In this document: piece by piece, positions 53,895 through 63,900 of the stretch | Layout of the letters: every line of letters starts with the position of its first letter | Position numbering within the stretch: the stretch's first letter is position 1 | NCBI GenBank assembly: GCA_017405305.1 | Contig: JAFRAT010000007.1 | Location: 1-64,000 of the forward strand | Reading direction: 5' to 3' | DNA from: Aeriscardovia sp. | GTDB lineage: Bacteria; Actinomycetota; Actinomycetes; Actinomycetales; Bifidobacteriaceae | DNA: 64,000 bases | Position numbers and translations under genes: made by a program | The notes under the pieces: model-generated | The model's database searches: none | The model's input: only the letters and a program-made list of their open reading frames with translations | What the model was told of the DNA's origin: nothing

Positions 53895-55205
53895 TTGGAC
53901 GAGCTGAAATCCGGCCAGCTTGCCGACGCGGATGGCGCGGCCGACGCGAAGAAGCGCCGGCTGCGCCGTCTGCGCAACGAGCAGACGATCATCCGTGAAC
54001 AGACCTGCATCGAGAACAGGGCGGAGAACCGCGCCGAAATCGTTCCGCAGGCTCCCGCATGCCTCAAGCCGGTCCATCTGGGAAAACTGGTGGTGAAAAC
54101 GCCGGTCGTGCTGTCCCCGATGGCAGGAGTGACGAACTGGCCATTCCGCGTACTCTGCGAGGGCTACGGTCCCGACGGCCTGTACGTCGCAGAGATGGTG
54201 ACGGCCCGCGCGCTCATCGCTCACAATCCCAAAGCCCTGCGCCTCACTCGCTTCGCTCCAAGCGAAAAGATCCGCTCCCTGCAATTGTACGGCGTCAACC
54301 CCGACGCCATCGGCATCGCCGCGCGCATGCTCGTCGACAACGACTGGGCCGACCATGTCGACCTCAACTTCGGATGCCCGGTCCCGAAGATTACCCGCCA
54401 CGGCGGTGGATCCGCGCTGCCGTGGAAGGTCGACCTTTTTGCTGAGGTCGTGCGCCGCGTCGTGGGCGTCTGCGAGCCGGCCGGAATCCCAGTGACAGCG
54501 AAGATCCGCGTGGGTATCGACCACGGGCACGAGACATTCCTGGAGGCCGGCCACATCGCGCAAGAGGAAGGCGCTGCCGCAATGACGCTCCACGCCCGCA
54601 CGACGGCCGAATATTACGGCGGACATTCTGACTGGTCACGCATCGCCGAGCTCAAGCAAACCGTATCCATCCCGGTGTTCGGAAACGGCGACATCTGGAG
54701 CGCAGAGGACGCGCTGGACATGGTCCGCCAAACCGGCTGCGACGGCGTGTCCATCGGCCGCGGCTGCCAGGGCCGTCCATGGCTGTTCGCCGACATCAAG
54801 AACGCCTTCGCCGGCAGCGACGAGCGCGTCAACCCGGACCTGGGCCAGGTGTGCGACATCATCCTGCGCCACGTGGGTATGCTGGTGGATTTCTACGACG
54901 GCGACGAGCGGATGGCGGTCCACGACATCCGCAAGCACATTGCGTGGTACATCAAGGGCTTCCCCGTCGGGGGAGAGGCACGACGCCGGTTGATGTCCTG
55001 CGAGACCATCGATGGCCTGCGCGCCGTTATGGACGGGCTGGACAGGTCGGCGACGCTACCGGACGAGCTGCTGGGAGCGCCGAGGGGACGCGTCAAGTAC
55101 CAGAAGAAGGTCCACGTGCCATACGGATGGCTCGATTCGCGGACGACCACCGCCCAGGAGAGGGAAATCCTCTTCGGAGAGGATCCACTGGACGCCTCGT
55201 ATTAG
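53895..55205 (+). CDS. dusB: tRNA-dihydrouridine synthase B-like
   Basis: FMN-dependent enzyme that reduces uridines in tRNA. The TIM barrel starts at ~57 (LKPVHLGKLVVKTPVVLSPMAGVTNWPF), with the catalytic Cys 161 in LNFGCPVPKIT, the phosphate-binding GNGDIWSAEDA and GRGCQGRPW. The C-terminal helical RNA-binding domain follows. Residues 1-56 are an extension with a basic run (KKRRLRRLR, 19-27). The start is a TTG with GAGG eight bases upstream; no ATG or GTG lies before the conserved region, so this start is the least certain in the cluster. It begins three bases after glyS. Confidence 0.9.
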   Translation: MDELKSGQLADADGAADAKKRRLRRLRNEQTIIREQTCIENRAENRAEIVPQAPACLKPVHLGKLVVKTPVVLSPMAGVTNWPFRVLCEGYGPDGLYVAEMVTARALIAHNPKALRLTRFAPSEKIRSLQLYGVNPDAIGIAARMLVDNDWADHVDLNFGCPVPKITRHGGGSALPWKVDLFAEVVRRVVGVCEPAGIPVTAKIRVGIDHGHETFLEAGHIAQEEGAAAMTLHARTTAEYYGGHSDWSRIAELKQTVSIPVFGNGDIWSAEDALDMVRQTGCDGVSIGRGCQGRPWLFADIKNAFAGSDERVNPDLGQVCDIILRHVGMLVDFYDGDERMAVHDIRKHIAWYIKGFPVGGEARRRLMSCETIDGLRAVMDGLDRSATLPDELLGAPRGRVKYQKKVHVPYGWLDSRTTTAQEREILFGEDPLDASY

Positions 55206-55318
55206 ACGGCGTTTCCATCCCGGGCGGAAAACCCGTGAAAGCCGCGCGGCATCGCGGTTTTGTGGAGGTAATGCGTTACAGTAGATGCTGTAGAGGCGCG
55301 ACGAAAGAGGAGTGAACT

Positions 55319-56539
55319 GTGAGCGACGCATCCCAGTCTGAAGATTTCGACAAGTTTGACGAGACCGTGATTCGTGTCGTCGGCGTGGGCGGTGGCGGCG
55401 GCAACGCCGTGAACCGCATGATCGAATCCGGCAACATGCAAGGCGTTCAGTTTATCGCGATTAACACGGACGCGAAGGACCTTCTCCGTTCGGAGGCCGA
55501 TATCAAGATCTCCCTGTCCGACGAGACGAGCCGGGGCCTGGGCGCGGGCGCGGATCCGGAGCGCGGCGCGAAAGCAGCGCAGGATCATCAGGCGGACATC
55601 GAGCAGGCGCTCAAGGGGTCCGACATGGTCTTCGTCACCTGCGGCGAGGGCGGCGGCACCGGCACCGGCGCCAGCCCGCTGGTCGCGCACATCGCGCGCG
55701 AGCTGGGAGCGCTGACGGTCGCCGTCGTCACGCGTCCGTTCTCCTTCGAAGGACCGCGCCGCGCTGAGTCCGCGAAATCAGGCATTGAGAAGCTGCGCAA
55801 GGAAGTCGACGCCATCATCGTTATCCCGAACGACCGCCTGCTGCAGATGACCGACACCAACGTGACGCTCCTCGACGCCTTCAGCACGGCCGACACCGCC
55901 CTGAACGACGGCGTCGAAGGCATCACCGACCTGGTCAACGGCGGCTCGTACATCGACGCCGATTTCAACGACGTCAAGACCATCCTCAAGGACTCCGGCA
56001 CCGCGCTCTTCGGCATCGGCCAGGCGCGCGGAGACGATCGCGCCATCAAGGCCGCGGAGCTGGCCATCAACTCCCCGCTGCTCGAGCAAAGCATCGAGGG
56101 CGCCCATGGCGCGCTGGTCCACATCACATCCTCCAACGACATCACGCTCAACGAGGTGGCCGCAGCCACGGAGCTGGTTCGCAAGGTCGTCAGCCCGGAG
56201 GCCCAAATCATCTGGGGCCAGGGCTTCGACGACTCCTATGGCGACGACGTCAAGGTCACCGTCATCGCGGCCGGCTTCGACGACAACCAGATGGGTTCCC
56301 CCGACCAGGGCACGATGGACCAGGGTCTGCCGTTCAACCAGGACAAGGCCGACGAGACGAGCGCGGCCCAGGAGCCGGTCGACCGCCGTCCGCAGGTCCC
56401 GACGATCAATCCGATCCATCTCAACAGCCGCGCCGAATCCGATCAGCCGCTGCAGGCGCAGACGCCGGACCAGCCAGCCAGCGTCGAGGAAGAAGACGAC
56501 ACCACGGGCGACATCGACATTCCGCCGTTCCTCCGGTGA
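55319..56539 (+). CDS. ftsZ: Cell-division protein FtsZ
   Basis: Tubulin-like GTPase that forms the division ring. The 406 residues show GVGGGGGNAVNRMI, the tubulin signature GGGTGTG at 111-117, the T7 catalytic loop region NGGSYIDADFNDVKTIL, and the conserved C-terminal tail DIDIPPFLR that docks SepF and other partners, after a variable linker (~320-390). GTG start six bases after GAGGAG. It is not next to mur/fts dcw genes in this window; downstream are sepF, yggT and divIVA, as in other Actinobacteria. Upstream, TACAGTAGATGCTGTA (55277-55292) may be a promoter or operator. Confidence 0.98.
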   Translation: MSDASQSEDFDKFDETVIRVVGVGGGGGNAVNRMIESGNMQGVQFIAINTDAKDLLRSEADIKISLSDETSRGLGAGADPERGAKAAQDHQADIEQALKGSDMVFVTCGEGGGTGTGASPLVAHIARELGALTVAVVTRPFSFEGPRRAESAKSGIEKLRKEVDAIIVIPNDRLLQMTDTNVTLLDAFSTADTALNDGVEGITDLVNGGSYIDADFNDVKTILKDSGTALFGIGQARGDDRAIKAAELAINSPLLEQSIEGAHGALVHITSSNDITLNEVAAATELVRKVVSPEAQIIWGQGFDDSYGDDVKVTVIAAGFDDNQMGSPDQGTMDQGLPFNQDKADETSAAQEPVDRRPQVPTINPIHLNSRAESDQPLQAQTPDQPASVEEEDDTTGDIDIPPFLR

Positions 56540-56584
56540 GAAACGCGTTCGGGCACAGGGGACAAACCGCGAAAGGGACACTAA

Positions 56585-57043
56585 ATGGGACGCATTAAGG
56601 ATGCGATGTCGTATCTGGGAATGGCCGACGTCAGCGAGGCCGACGTGCCGCAGCAGCCGGATGAGGCCGACATCGACGCGTTCGACGCGCAGAGCGCCGT
56701 CGCCGCCGCGAACAACGTGCAGCAGGTCGCCGTGCGCCAGCGGCCCACGTACACGCGCTCACAGCTGAGCCGCATCACGACGATTCATCCGAAGTCGTAC
56801 GACGACGCGCAGCTGGTGGGCCGCTCCATCCGGGAAGGCATCCCGGTAGTGCTCAACCTGACGGACGTCAGCGAGTCGGTCGCGTACCGCATTGTCGACT
56901 TCTCCGCCGGCGTCGTCTTCGGCCTGCGCGGCTCCATCGAACGCGTCACCCCGCGCGTGTTCCTCCTGAGTCCAGCGCAGGTGAGCATCAGCGTGGAAGA
57001 CAACCGCAACCAATCCGCCCAGCGCGATCCGTTCGCAGACTGA
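56585..57043 (+). CDS. sepF: Cell-division protein SepF
   Basis: Membrane-bound adaptor that ties FtsZ to the membrane; in Actinobacteria it replaces FtsA and ZipA. The 152 residues have the expected N-terminal amphipathic helix (MGRIKDAMSYLGM), a low-complexity linker and the SepF core (TIHPKSYDDAQLVGRSIREG, VVLNLTDVSESVAYRIVDFSAG, ITPRVFLLSP-like). It lies 45 bases after ftsZ, same operon. Confidence 0.96.
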   Translation: MGRIKDAMSYLGMADVSEADVPQQPDEADIDAFDAQSAVAAANNVQQVAVRQRPTYTRSQLSRITTIHPKSYDDAQLVGRSIREGIPVVLNLTDVSESVAYRIVDFSAGVVFGLRGSIERVTPRVFLLSPAQVSISVEDNRNQSAQRDPFAD

Positions 57044-57068
57044 CAGAACGCGGGCAAAAGGACGTTCC

Positions 57069-57347
57069 ATGCTGGTGTGGCTGCTGGAGATTATCCGCTG
57101 GCTGATCGATGTGTACCTGGCGATCCTGGTCGTCCGCATGGTGATCGACTGGATCCTGGTGCTCGCGCGGCGGTGGAGTCCAAGGGGACTGATGGCGGAC
57201 GTCATCCGCATCGTCTACGAGCTAACCGAACCGCCGTTGCGGTGGCTGCGCCGTTGGATTCCGTCCGTTCCCCTGGGGCCGGTGCGGCTCGACGTGAGTT
57301 TCCTGGTCCTGTATTTTGTGCTGGGGCTGGTCGCGGCTCTCATCTGA
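57069..57347 (+). CDS. YggT-family membrane protein
   Basis: A 92-residue protein with two membrane helices (~8-32 and ~70-90) and the loop PRGLMADVIRIVYELTEPPL typical of YggT. The family is encoded between sepF and divIVA in many Gram-positive bacteria and is linked to cell division or osmotic balance; its molecular role is not established. AAAGGA lies six bases before the ATG. Confidence 0.92.
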   Translation: MLVWLLEIIRWLIDVYLAILVVRMVIDWILVLARRWSPRGLMADVIRIVYELTEPPLRWLRRWIPSVPLGPVRLDVSFLVLYFVLGLVAALI

Positions 57348-57436
57348 AAACCAGCCGGTCCGTGGCACGCACCATGATAAAGTGAAGAAGTTTGTATAAC
57401 CTTTCCCAGCTCAGCTGAGAGGAAGTGGAGACACTG

Positions 57437-58750
57437 ATGGCACTACTGACACCGAATGACATTAGGAATCATCGGTTCAATACCACGCGATTCCGCGAAG
57501 GGTATGACATTGACGAGGTCGATAGCTTCCTCGATGAGGTCACCGAGACCGTCGACGCTTTGAGCCGCAGCGCTTTGACCGGCGCCGCAGCTTCTGGTTC
57601 CTCCGCTGCCGCCGGCTCCTCCGTCTCGAACGCCGAGTACGAGAAGCAAATCTCCGAGCTCACCGCCCGCAACGGCGAACTGGAAAAGCAGCTGAAGGCC
57701 GCTCAGGGCGACACCAAAAGCGCAGCTTCCACATCCGACTCCGAGCTGGCTGCCGCCAAGAGCGAGATCAAAGACCTGACCGAGCAGAACTCCCAGCTGA
57801 AGGCGCAGCTCACCCAGCTCAACAAGCAACTCGATGACCTGACCGCCCAGACCGCCAAAGGCGGCGAAGGTTCCCAGGCCCTTAAGGAGCAGCTGGACGA
57901 GACCAAGAAGCAGCTCGCGGCCGTTTCCGACGAACGCGACCAGTTCCGCTCCGCCGATACCCAGCTGGAAACCCAACTCGCCGACGCCAAGAAGCAACTC
58001 GACGCCCTCAAGAAGGACGAGGAGCAAAGCCGCCAGCAGCTCGCCGGACTCAAGCAGCAGCTCGCCGATTCCCAGAAACGCGAAAGTGATCTGCGCGATC
58101 AGGTCTCCAAGATGGAGCCGTCCACCGAAACCGGCAGCCTCAAGAAGATCAGCAACGCCGGCTCCGACAGCGATTCCGAACCGGAGCGCGCAACCGCCAT
58201 GCTCGCTTTGGCCATGCAGCTGCACGACCAGTATGTCGACAAGGGCAAGGCGCAGAAGGCCCAGCTCCTAGCCGAGGGCGAAACCACCCGCCAGAACCTC
58301 ATCAACGAGGGCCAGCAGAAACTCAACGATTCCATCGCCGAAGCCGACGCCTACGTCAAGAAGACCCGCGGCGAAGCCGACCAGTACAGCAAGACAACCC
58401 GCGAAGCGGCCGACCAGTACTCCCAGCGCGTTCGCGCGGCCGCCGATCAGGAGGCCGGCAAGCAGCGCAGCGAGGCCGAGAAGTACGTCGCCGAGATCCG
58501 CGCCGACGCGCAAAGCTACGACAAGAAGACCCGCGGCGAAGCCGACCAGTACAGCAAAGCCGTCAAGAGCAAACTCTTCGAGGACACCAAGGTCATCGAG
58601 GGCAACATCGCGAGCCTCAAGAAGTTCGAATCCGAGTACCGCAGCCGCCTCAAGGACTTCTTGGGCCAGCTGATGAGCCAGGTCTCCCGGTCCGACAACT
58701 ACGACGACAGCGCCAAGATGGCCGACGAGCACGCCGGCCGCAACCTCTGA
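57437..58750 (+). CDS. divIVA: DivIVA/Wag31 polar growth and division protein
   Basis: Coiled-coil scaffold that binds curved membrane at cell poles. The N-terminal lipid-binding domain is canonical (LTPNDIRNHRFNTTRFREGY, DIDEVDSFLDEV). A long predicted coiled coil follows (~85-240, Gln/Glu/Lys-rich), then a second helical part. Residues 308-373 consist of six consecutive 11-residue units of the pattern xxxRxxADQYS. A 35-base sequence is repeated exactly at 58358-58392 and 58523-58557, 55 codons apart. ATG 57437 follows GTGGAG by six bases; a GTG at 57425 adds four residues. The protein (437 residues) is longer than typical DivIVA. Confidence 0.95.
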   Translation: MALLTPNDIRNHRFNTTRFREGYDIDEVDSFLDEVTETVDALSRSALTGAAASGSSAAAGSSVSNAEYEKQISELTARNGELEKQLKAAQGDTKSAASTSDSELAAAKSEIKDLTEQNSQLKAQLTQLNKQLDDLTAQTAKGGEGSQALKEQLDETKKQLAAVSDERDQFRSADTQLETQLADAKKQLDALKKDEEQSRQQLAGLKQQLADSQKRESDLRDQVSKMEPSTETGSLKKISNAGSDSDSEPERATAMLALAMQLHDQYVDKGKAQKAQLLAEGETTRQNLINEGQQKLNDSIAEADAYVKKTRGEADQYSKTTREAADQYSQRVRAAADQEAGKQRSEAEKYVAEIRADAQSYDKKTRGEADQYSKAVKSKLFEDTKVIEGNIASLKKFESEYRSRLKDFLGQLMSQVSRSDNYDDSAKMADEHAGRNL

Positions 58751-58763
58751 GATTTCTCGAACG

Positions 58764-59270
58764 GTGGGCGCTCTGTCGACCGAACGGAAACGGCTGCGTT
58801 TGCGCGCGGCTGTTTTCGTTTGCTGCTCGGCCGTGCTCGTCGGCGTTGACCAGATGACGAAGTCCCTGGCCCAGACCTACCTCAGTGCGACCGCATCGAG
58901 GCCGCTGATCCCCGGCTTCGTGTCGCTGCGGCTGCTGTATAACCCGGGAGCCACCCTGGGCATGGGTTCGTCTATGACCTGGCTGGTGGCGCTGGTCGAG
59001 CTGGCTGCCTGCGTTGCTTTCCTGGTCCTGGCTGCGCGCACGGCGTCCTGGTGGTGGACGTTCGCGTTCGCGTTCGCGTTCTCAGGCGCATTGGGCAACC
59101 TCATCGACCGCATCGTCTACGCGCACGGTTTCCTCAACGGGGCGGTCGTGGATTTCCTGGACTACGGATGGTCGATCGGCAACATCGCTGACGTGGAGCT
59201 GACGGTCGCCGCCGTGCTCATCGTCGTCGGCATGCTGTTTTCCATGCCTTTCTCGTCAAAGGAGAGGTGA
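58764..59270 (+). CDS. lspA: Signal peptidase II (lipoprotein signal peptidase)
   Basis: Membrane aspartyl protease that cleaves signal peptides of prolipoproteins. The 168 residues form four membrane helices. The catalytic pair is D115 in GNLIDRIVYAHGF and D143 in GNIADVELTVAA; the NPGATLGMG segment and VVDFLDYGW are also conserved. GTG start 13 bases after the divIVA stop with a weak ribosome site. A hexanucleotide repeat (TTCGCG, 59061-59078) encodes FAFAFAF in the third helix. Confidence 0.95.
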   Translation: MGALSTERKRLRLRAAVFVCCSAVLVGVDQMTKSLAQTYLSATASRPLIPGFVSLRLLYNPGATLGMGSSMTWLVALVELAACVAFLVLAARTASWWWTFAFAFAFSGALGNLIDRIVYAHGFLNGAVVDFLDYGWSIGNIADVELTVAAVLIVVGMLFSMPFSSKER

Positions 59271-59273
59271 GAC

Positions 59274-60218
59274 GTGACAAGGGTTCTTCCCGTTCCCGAC
59301 GGCTTGATCGGCGTGCGGTTCGACCAGGCTATGGCGAAGATGCTGGGCATCTCGCGCACCAAGGCCGGCGCACTCATCGCCGACGGCCAAGCCAGTGTCC
59401 TGGGCACGGCCGCGCAGAAGTCGACGCGGCTGGGCGCTGACGACATGCTGTCGATCGACCTGCGGGAAACGGAAAGACACGTCGAGCCGGAGGCCCTGGG
59501 CATGGAAGTGCTCTATGAGGACGAGGACATCGTCGTCGTCAACAAGCCCGTCGGCGTCGCCGCGCACCCTTCGCCAGGATGGACAGGCCCGACGGTGGTC
59601 GGCAGCCTCCTCAGACGCGGCGTGAAACTTTCGGAGTACGGCCCGCCACTGCGCAAAGGCGTTGTCAGCCGACTGGACGTGGGCACGTCGGGCTGCATGC
59701 TCCTATGCAAGTCGAACCTGGCGTACCTGGAGATGCGCAAGCAGTTCGTCAACCACGACGTCGACAAGACCTACAACGCCATCGCCCAGGGCGACCTGCC
59801 CCAGGGAAAAGCCACCATCGACGCGCCAATCGCGCGGGCGAAGGCGGCGGACTTCCGTTTCACGGTGACGGCGGCGGGCAAATCCGCCGTCACCCATTAC
59901 GACGTGCTGGAACGCTTCGGCGTGGCCACGCTAGTGAGTGTCAACCTGGAGACCGGTCGCACGCACCAGATCCGAGTGCATTTCTCGTCAATCGGACATC
60001 CGTTGGTCGGCGACCCGCTGTACGGCTCGAACCCGAAGCTCGGGGAGCGGTTAGGGCTGACGCGCCAGTGGCTGCATGCCAGCCAATTGGGCTTCAAGCA
60101 TCCGCGCACCCGCTTATGGACGGTGGTACGGGCGCCATGCCCGGCCGATCTGACACGGTCATTGGACATCCTGCGAACGGAAAGAGCGGAACGTGGCATC
60201 ACGGCAGGCCGGCCGTAA
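59274..60218 (+). CDS. RluA-family pseudouridine synthase (RluD-like)
   Basis: Isomerises uridines in rRNA. The 314 residues have an N-terminal S4 domain (VRFDQAMAKMLGISRTKAGALIADG) and the catalytic Asp 135 in SRLDVGTSG (usually HRLD), with GRTHQIRVHF and IGHPLVGDPLYG in the C-terminal half. RluD-like genes next to lspA are the rule in bacteria, which favours RluD, but the exact target uridines are not shown. GTG start after GGAGAGG. It overlaps the L,D-transpeptidase gene by 26 bases. Confidence 0.93.
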   Translation: MTRVLPVPDGLIGVRFDQAMAKMLGISRTKAGALIADGQASVLGTAAQKSTRLGADDMLSIDLRETERHVEPEALGMEVLYEDEDIVVVNKPVGVAAHPSPGWTGPTVVGSLLRRGVKLSEYGPPLRKGVVSRLDVGTSGCMLLCKSNLAYLEMRKQFVNHDVDKTYNAIAQGDLPQGKATIDAPIARAKAADFRFTVTAAGKSAVTHYDVLERFGVATLVSVNLETGRTHQIRVHFSSIGHPLVGDPLYGSNPKLGERLGLTRQWLHASQLGFKHPRTRLWTVVRAPCPADLTRSLDILRTERAERGITAGRP

Positions 60219-60891
60219 CGCGAAGGCAGGCCGCTCCGCGGTCGGACTATGGTTCGGCGTTGCGCTCGTCTTCTGCATTGCAGTAAACATGCTCATCCAA
60301 AGCCGGCGCGCCAGCGGAACGCACGCTGCGCCACACGCCGAGGCGACGATGGCACTGGAGCGGAAAGCCGTCCCCGCGCCGGTCGCCGACTGGCGCGACC
60401 CGACGGGCGGCGTCCAGCCGAACCTGGCGAATTACCGGAACCTGGCCATCTTCGTCAACCTGGAAACGAACATCGCCGCCGTCGAGTCGAACGGGAAGGT
60501 CATCTACCGCATGCTCACCAGCCCCGGCGTAGACGGCGAGACACCAACGGGCTACTGGCGCACGGACGCCAAAGGCGTGCACTTCTATAACGAGAAGGAG
60601 CACGAGGGCGCGGACTACTACACCGTGATCCACGGCAACTACCTGTTCCACACCGTTCCGACAGGTCGGGCGTTCGGCACATACATCGTCTCCCAGGGCG
60701 ACATCCTCGGCCAGGACGGCAGCCACGGCTGCTGCCGCCTGTCGGTCGCGGACGCCTACTGGCTGTGGAAGCAGTGCCCTCGCAGCACGCCCGTGTACAT
60801 CTACGACTCGAAGAAGGGCCTGGACTCGTTGCTGGCCGCGCATCATTACGCCGACAGGCCGATCAACGTGGAGGAACTGCTGGCGGTGTAA
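60193..60891 (+). CDS. L,D-transpeptidase (YkuD domain), membrane anchored
   Basis: Likely cross-links peptidoglycan or attaches proteins to it. The 232 residues begin with a basic stretch and a membrane anchor (~17-37, VGLWFGVALVFCIAVNMLI), then the YkuD catalytic domain with HTVPTG, and the active-site motif SHGCCRL, in which C180 is the nucleophile, H178 and R182 support it, and a second Cys (C181) replaces the usual Ile or Val. The GTG start lies within rluD, so coupled translation is likely. Acceptor unknown. Confidence 0.9.
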   Translation: MASRQAGRNAKAGRSAVGLWFGVALVFCIAVNMLIQSRRASGTHAAPHAEATMALERKAVPAPVADWRDPTGGVQPNLANYRNLAIFVNLETNIAAVESNGKVIYRMLTSPGVDGETPTGYWRTDAKGVHFYNEKEHEGADYYTVIHGNYLFHTVPTGRAFGTYIVSQGDILGQDGSHGCCRLSVADAYWLWKQCPRSTPVYIYDSKKGLDSLLAAHHYADRPINVEELLAV

Positions 60892-60940
60892 TCGCCGCAC
60901 ACGCCGTGGAAGCCGGCAGATCGGAAGGTAGATTGGAAGA

Positions 60941-63900
60941 ATGAGTTCCGAAAGAATCATTCCCGACGCCGGATTCGTCAACCTGCACAACCACACGCAT
61001 TACTCCGTGCTTGACGGCGCGTCGAAGGTTCCGGACCTCGTCAAGCGCGTCAAGGAACTCGGACAGACGGCCGTCGGCATCACTGACCACGGCAATATGC
61101 ACGGGGCGTACGAGCTGTGGAGCGAAGCCGTCAAACAGGGCATCAAGCCGATCATCGGCATCGAGGCCTACGTGACGCCGGGCACGTCCCGTTTCGACAA
61201 GACCCGCGTGCATTGGGGCACCGAAGCCCAGCAGAAGGCCGGCGACGACGTCTCCAACCGCGGCGAGTACAACCATCTGACTCTGTGGGCCGAGAACGAC
61301 CGGGGCCTCAAGAACCTCATCAAGGCCAGCTCCGACGCCAGTCTCGACGCCAGCACCAGCCATCCGCGCATGGACCAGGAGCTGCTCGAGAAATACCACG
61401 AGGGAATCATCGTCGGCTCGGGGTGTCCCTCGGGTGCCATCCAGACGCACCTGCGCTTAGGCCAGTACGACGAGGCGCTCAAATACGCCGAGTTTCTCCA
61501 GGACCTGTTCGGCAAGGAGAACTTCTACGTCGAGCTCATGGACCACGGCCTGTCCATCGAGAACCGCGTGCGCCGCGACCTGCTGGGGATCGCGGACTAC
61601 CTCCACGCGCCACTCGTGGCCACCAACGACTCCCACTACGTGCGTCCGGAGGACGCCGAATCGCAGGACGCCATGCTCTGCATCAACTCCGGCCGCCATC
61701 TGGACGATCCAGGCCGTTTCAAGTTCGACGGCGCCGGCTACTACATCAAGTCCGCCCAGGAGATGCGCGAACTGTTCAAGGACCTCCCTCAGGCTGTCGG
61801 CAACACCGTCGAGATCGCCGAACGCTGCAACGTCATGTTCGACGATCACGAGGACGGCGCCTATATGCCGAAGTTCGACTGCCCCGAAGGATGGGACGAG
61901 ACCTCGCTGTTCCTGCGCCAGGTGCAGGAGGGCCTGGAGCGCCGCTATCCGGACGGCGTGCCGCAGGAGGTGTCGGAGCAGGCCGACTACGAGTGCGGCG
62001 TCATCTGCCAGATGCAGTTCCCGGGCTACTTCCTCGTGGTGTCCGACTACATACGCTGGGCCAAGAGCCACGGCATCCAGGTGGGGCCGGGCCGAGGCTC
62101 CTCGGGCGGGGCCGTCGTCACCTACGCCATGGGCATCACCGAGATCGATCCGATTCCGCACGGCCTCATCTTCGAGCGCTTCCTCAACCCGGAGCGCGTC
62201 TCCCTGCCGGATATCGACTGCGACTTCGACCCGGAAGGCCGCGCCAAGGTCATCCAGTACGTCTCCGACAAGTACGGCGCCGACAAGGTGGCGCAGTGCA
62301 CCATCTACGGCACCATCAAAACCAAACAGGCCATCAAGGACTCCGCCCGCATCATGGGCTACGAGTTCTCCATGGGGGAGAACATCACCAAGGCCCTTCC
62401 GCCCAGCAAGAACGGCAAGGACATCAGCCTCAAGGACATCTTCGACCCGGAGTCGAAGCGGTACGCGGAAGCGCGCGAATTCCGCGAGCTTTACGGCTCC
62501 GACCCGGACGCCCGCCGGATCATCGACAAGGCGCGCGGCATAGAAGGCCTGATCCGCCAGACCGGCGTGCATGCCTGCGCCACGATCATGGCTTCCATCC
62601 CAATCACGGACATCAGCCCGCTGATGAAGCGCTCCGATGGCACCATCACCACCGTTTTCGAGTACCACACGTGCGAGACGCTTGGCCTGGTGAAAAACGA
62701 CTTCCTGGGTCTGTCGAACCTGACGGTCATCAGGGACGCGCTCGACAACGTCAAAGCCAACCGGGACGCGACGCTGGAGATCGAGAACGTGCCGTTGGAC
62801 GACAAGCCCACCTACGAGCTGCTCAGCCGCGGCGACACGCTGGGCGTCTTCCAGCTCGATTCCGACGGCATGCGCGCTCTGCTGCGCCAGCTCAAACCGG
62901 ACAATTTCAACGACATCTCGGCGCTGATCGCCTTGTATCGCCCGGGTCCGATGGATATGGACTCGCACACCAATTACGCCAAGCGCAAAAACGGCCTGCA
63001 GAAGATCACACCGATCAACGACGAGGTCGCCAAGCCTCTGGCTCCGGTCCTCGATGAGACGTACGGTCTCATCGTCTACCAGGAGCAGGTGCAGTCCGCG
63101 GCCCGAATCCTGGCCGGCTACTCGCTGGGCAAGGCCGATATCCTGCGACGAGCGATGGGCAAGAAGAAACCGGAGGTCCTGGCCAAGGAGAAGGCCCCGT
63201 TCTTCGAAGGCATGAAGGAGCGCGGCTACTCCGAGAAGGCCGCACAAGATGTGTGGGACATCTTCCTGCCGTTCTCCGGCTACGCTTTCAACAAGTCGCA
63301 TTCAGCGTGCTACGCCTTGATCTCCTACTGGACGGCCTATCTCAAAGCGCATTACCCGCTCGAGTTCATGGCGGCTCTGCTGCAGAACGAGCGCGGCAAC
63401 AAGGACAAGACGGCCGTGTACCTCGCCGAGGCGCGGCGCATGGGCATCCGCATCCTCTCGCCGGACGTCAACGAGTCCGTGGGCGCGTATTCCGCTGTCG
63501 GCGACGTCGTCCGCTTCGGCCTGGGGGCCGTGCGCAACGTGGGCGACAAAGTGGTGGACGCCATCGTCGAAGCGCGCCGGCCGGAGAAAGGCGGCCCGTA
63601 TCGCGGCTTCCTGGATTTCGTCAAGCGCGTGCCGATCAGCGCGCTCAACAAGCGGACCGTCGAGTCGCTCATCAAGGGCGGCGCGTTTGACTCCATCGAT
63701 CCCAACCGCCGCGCCCTGTTCATGATCCACGAGACGGCCATCGACCAGGTCGTCCCGCTGCGGCGTAAAGAGGAAGAGGGCCAGTTCGACCTCTTCGCCG
63801 GCGACGGCTCCGCCGCCTCCGATGCCCTGGGCGACGCGGAAATCACCGTGCCGGACGTGGAAGAGTGGGACAAGAAAACCAAGCTCGCCTTCGAGCGAGA

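Noticed and set aside
61117-63301. Long open frames on both strands within dnaE
   Set aside because: They coincide with the dnaE coding region, which shows all polymerase motifs; the alternative products are Arg/Pro/Gly- or Leu/Asp-rich shadows.
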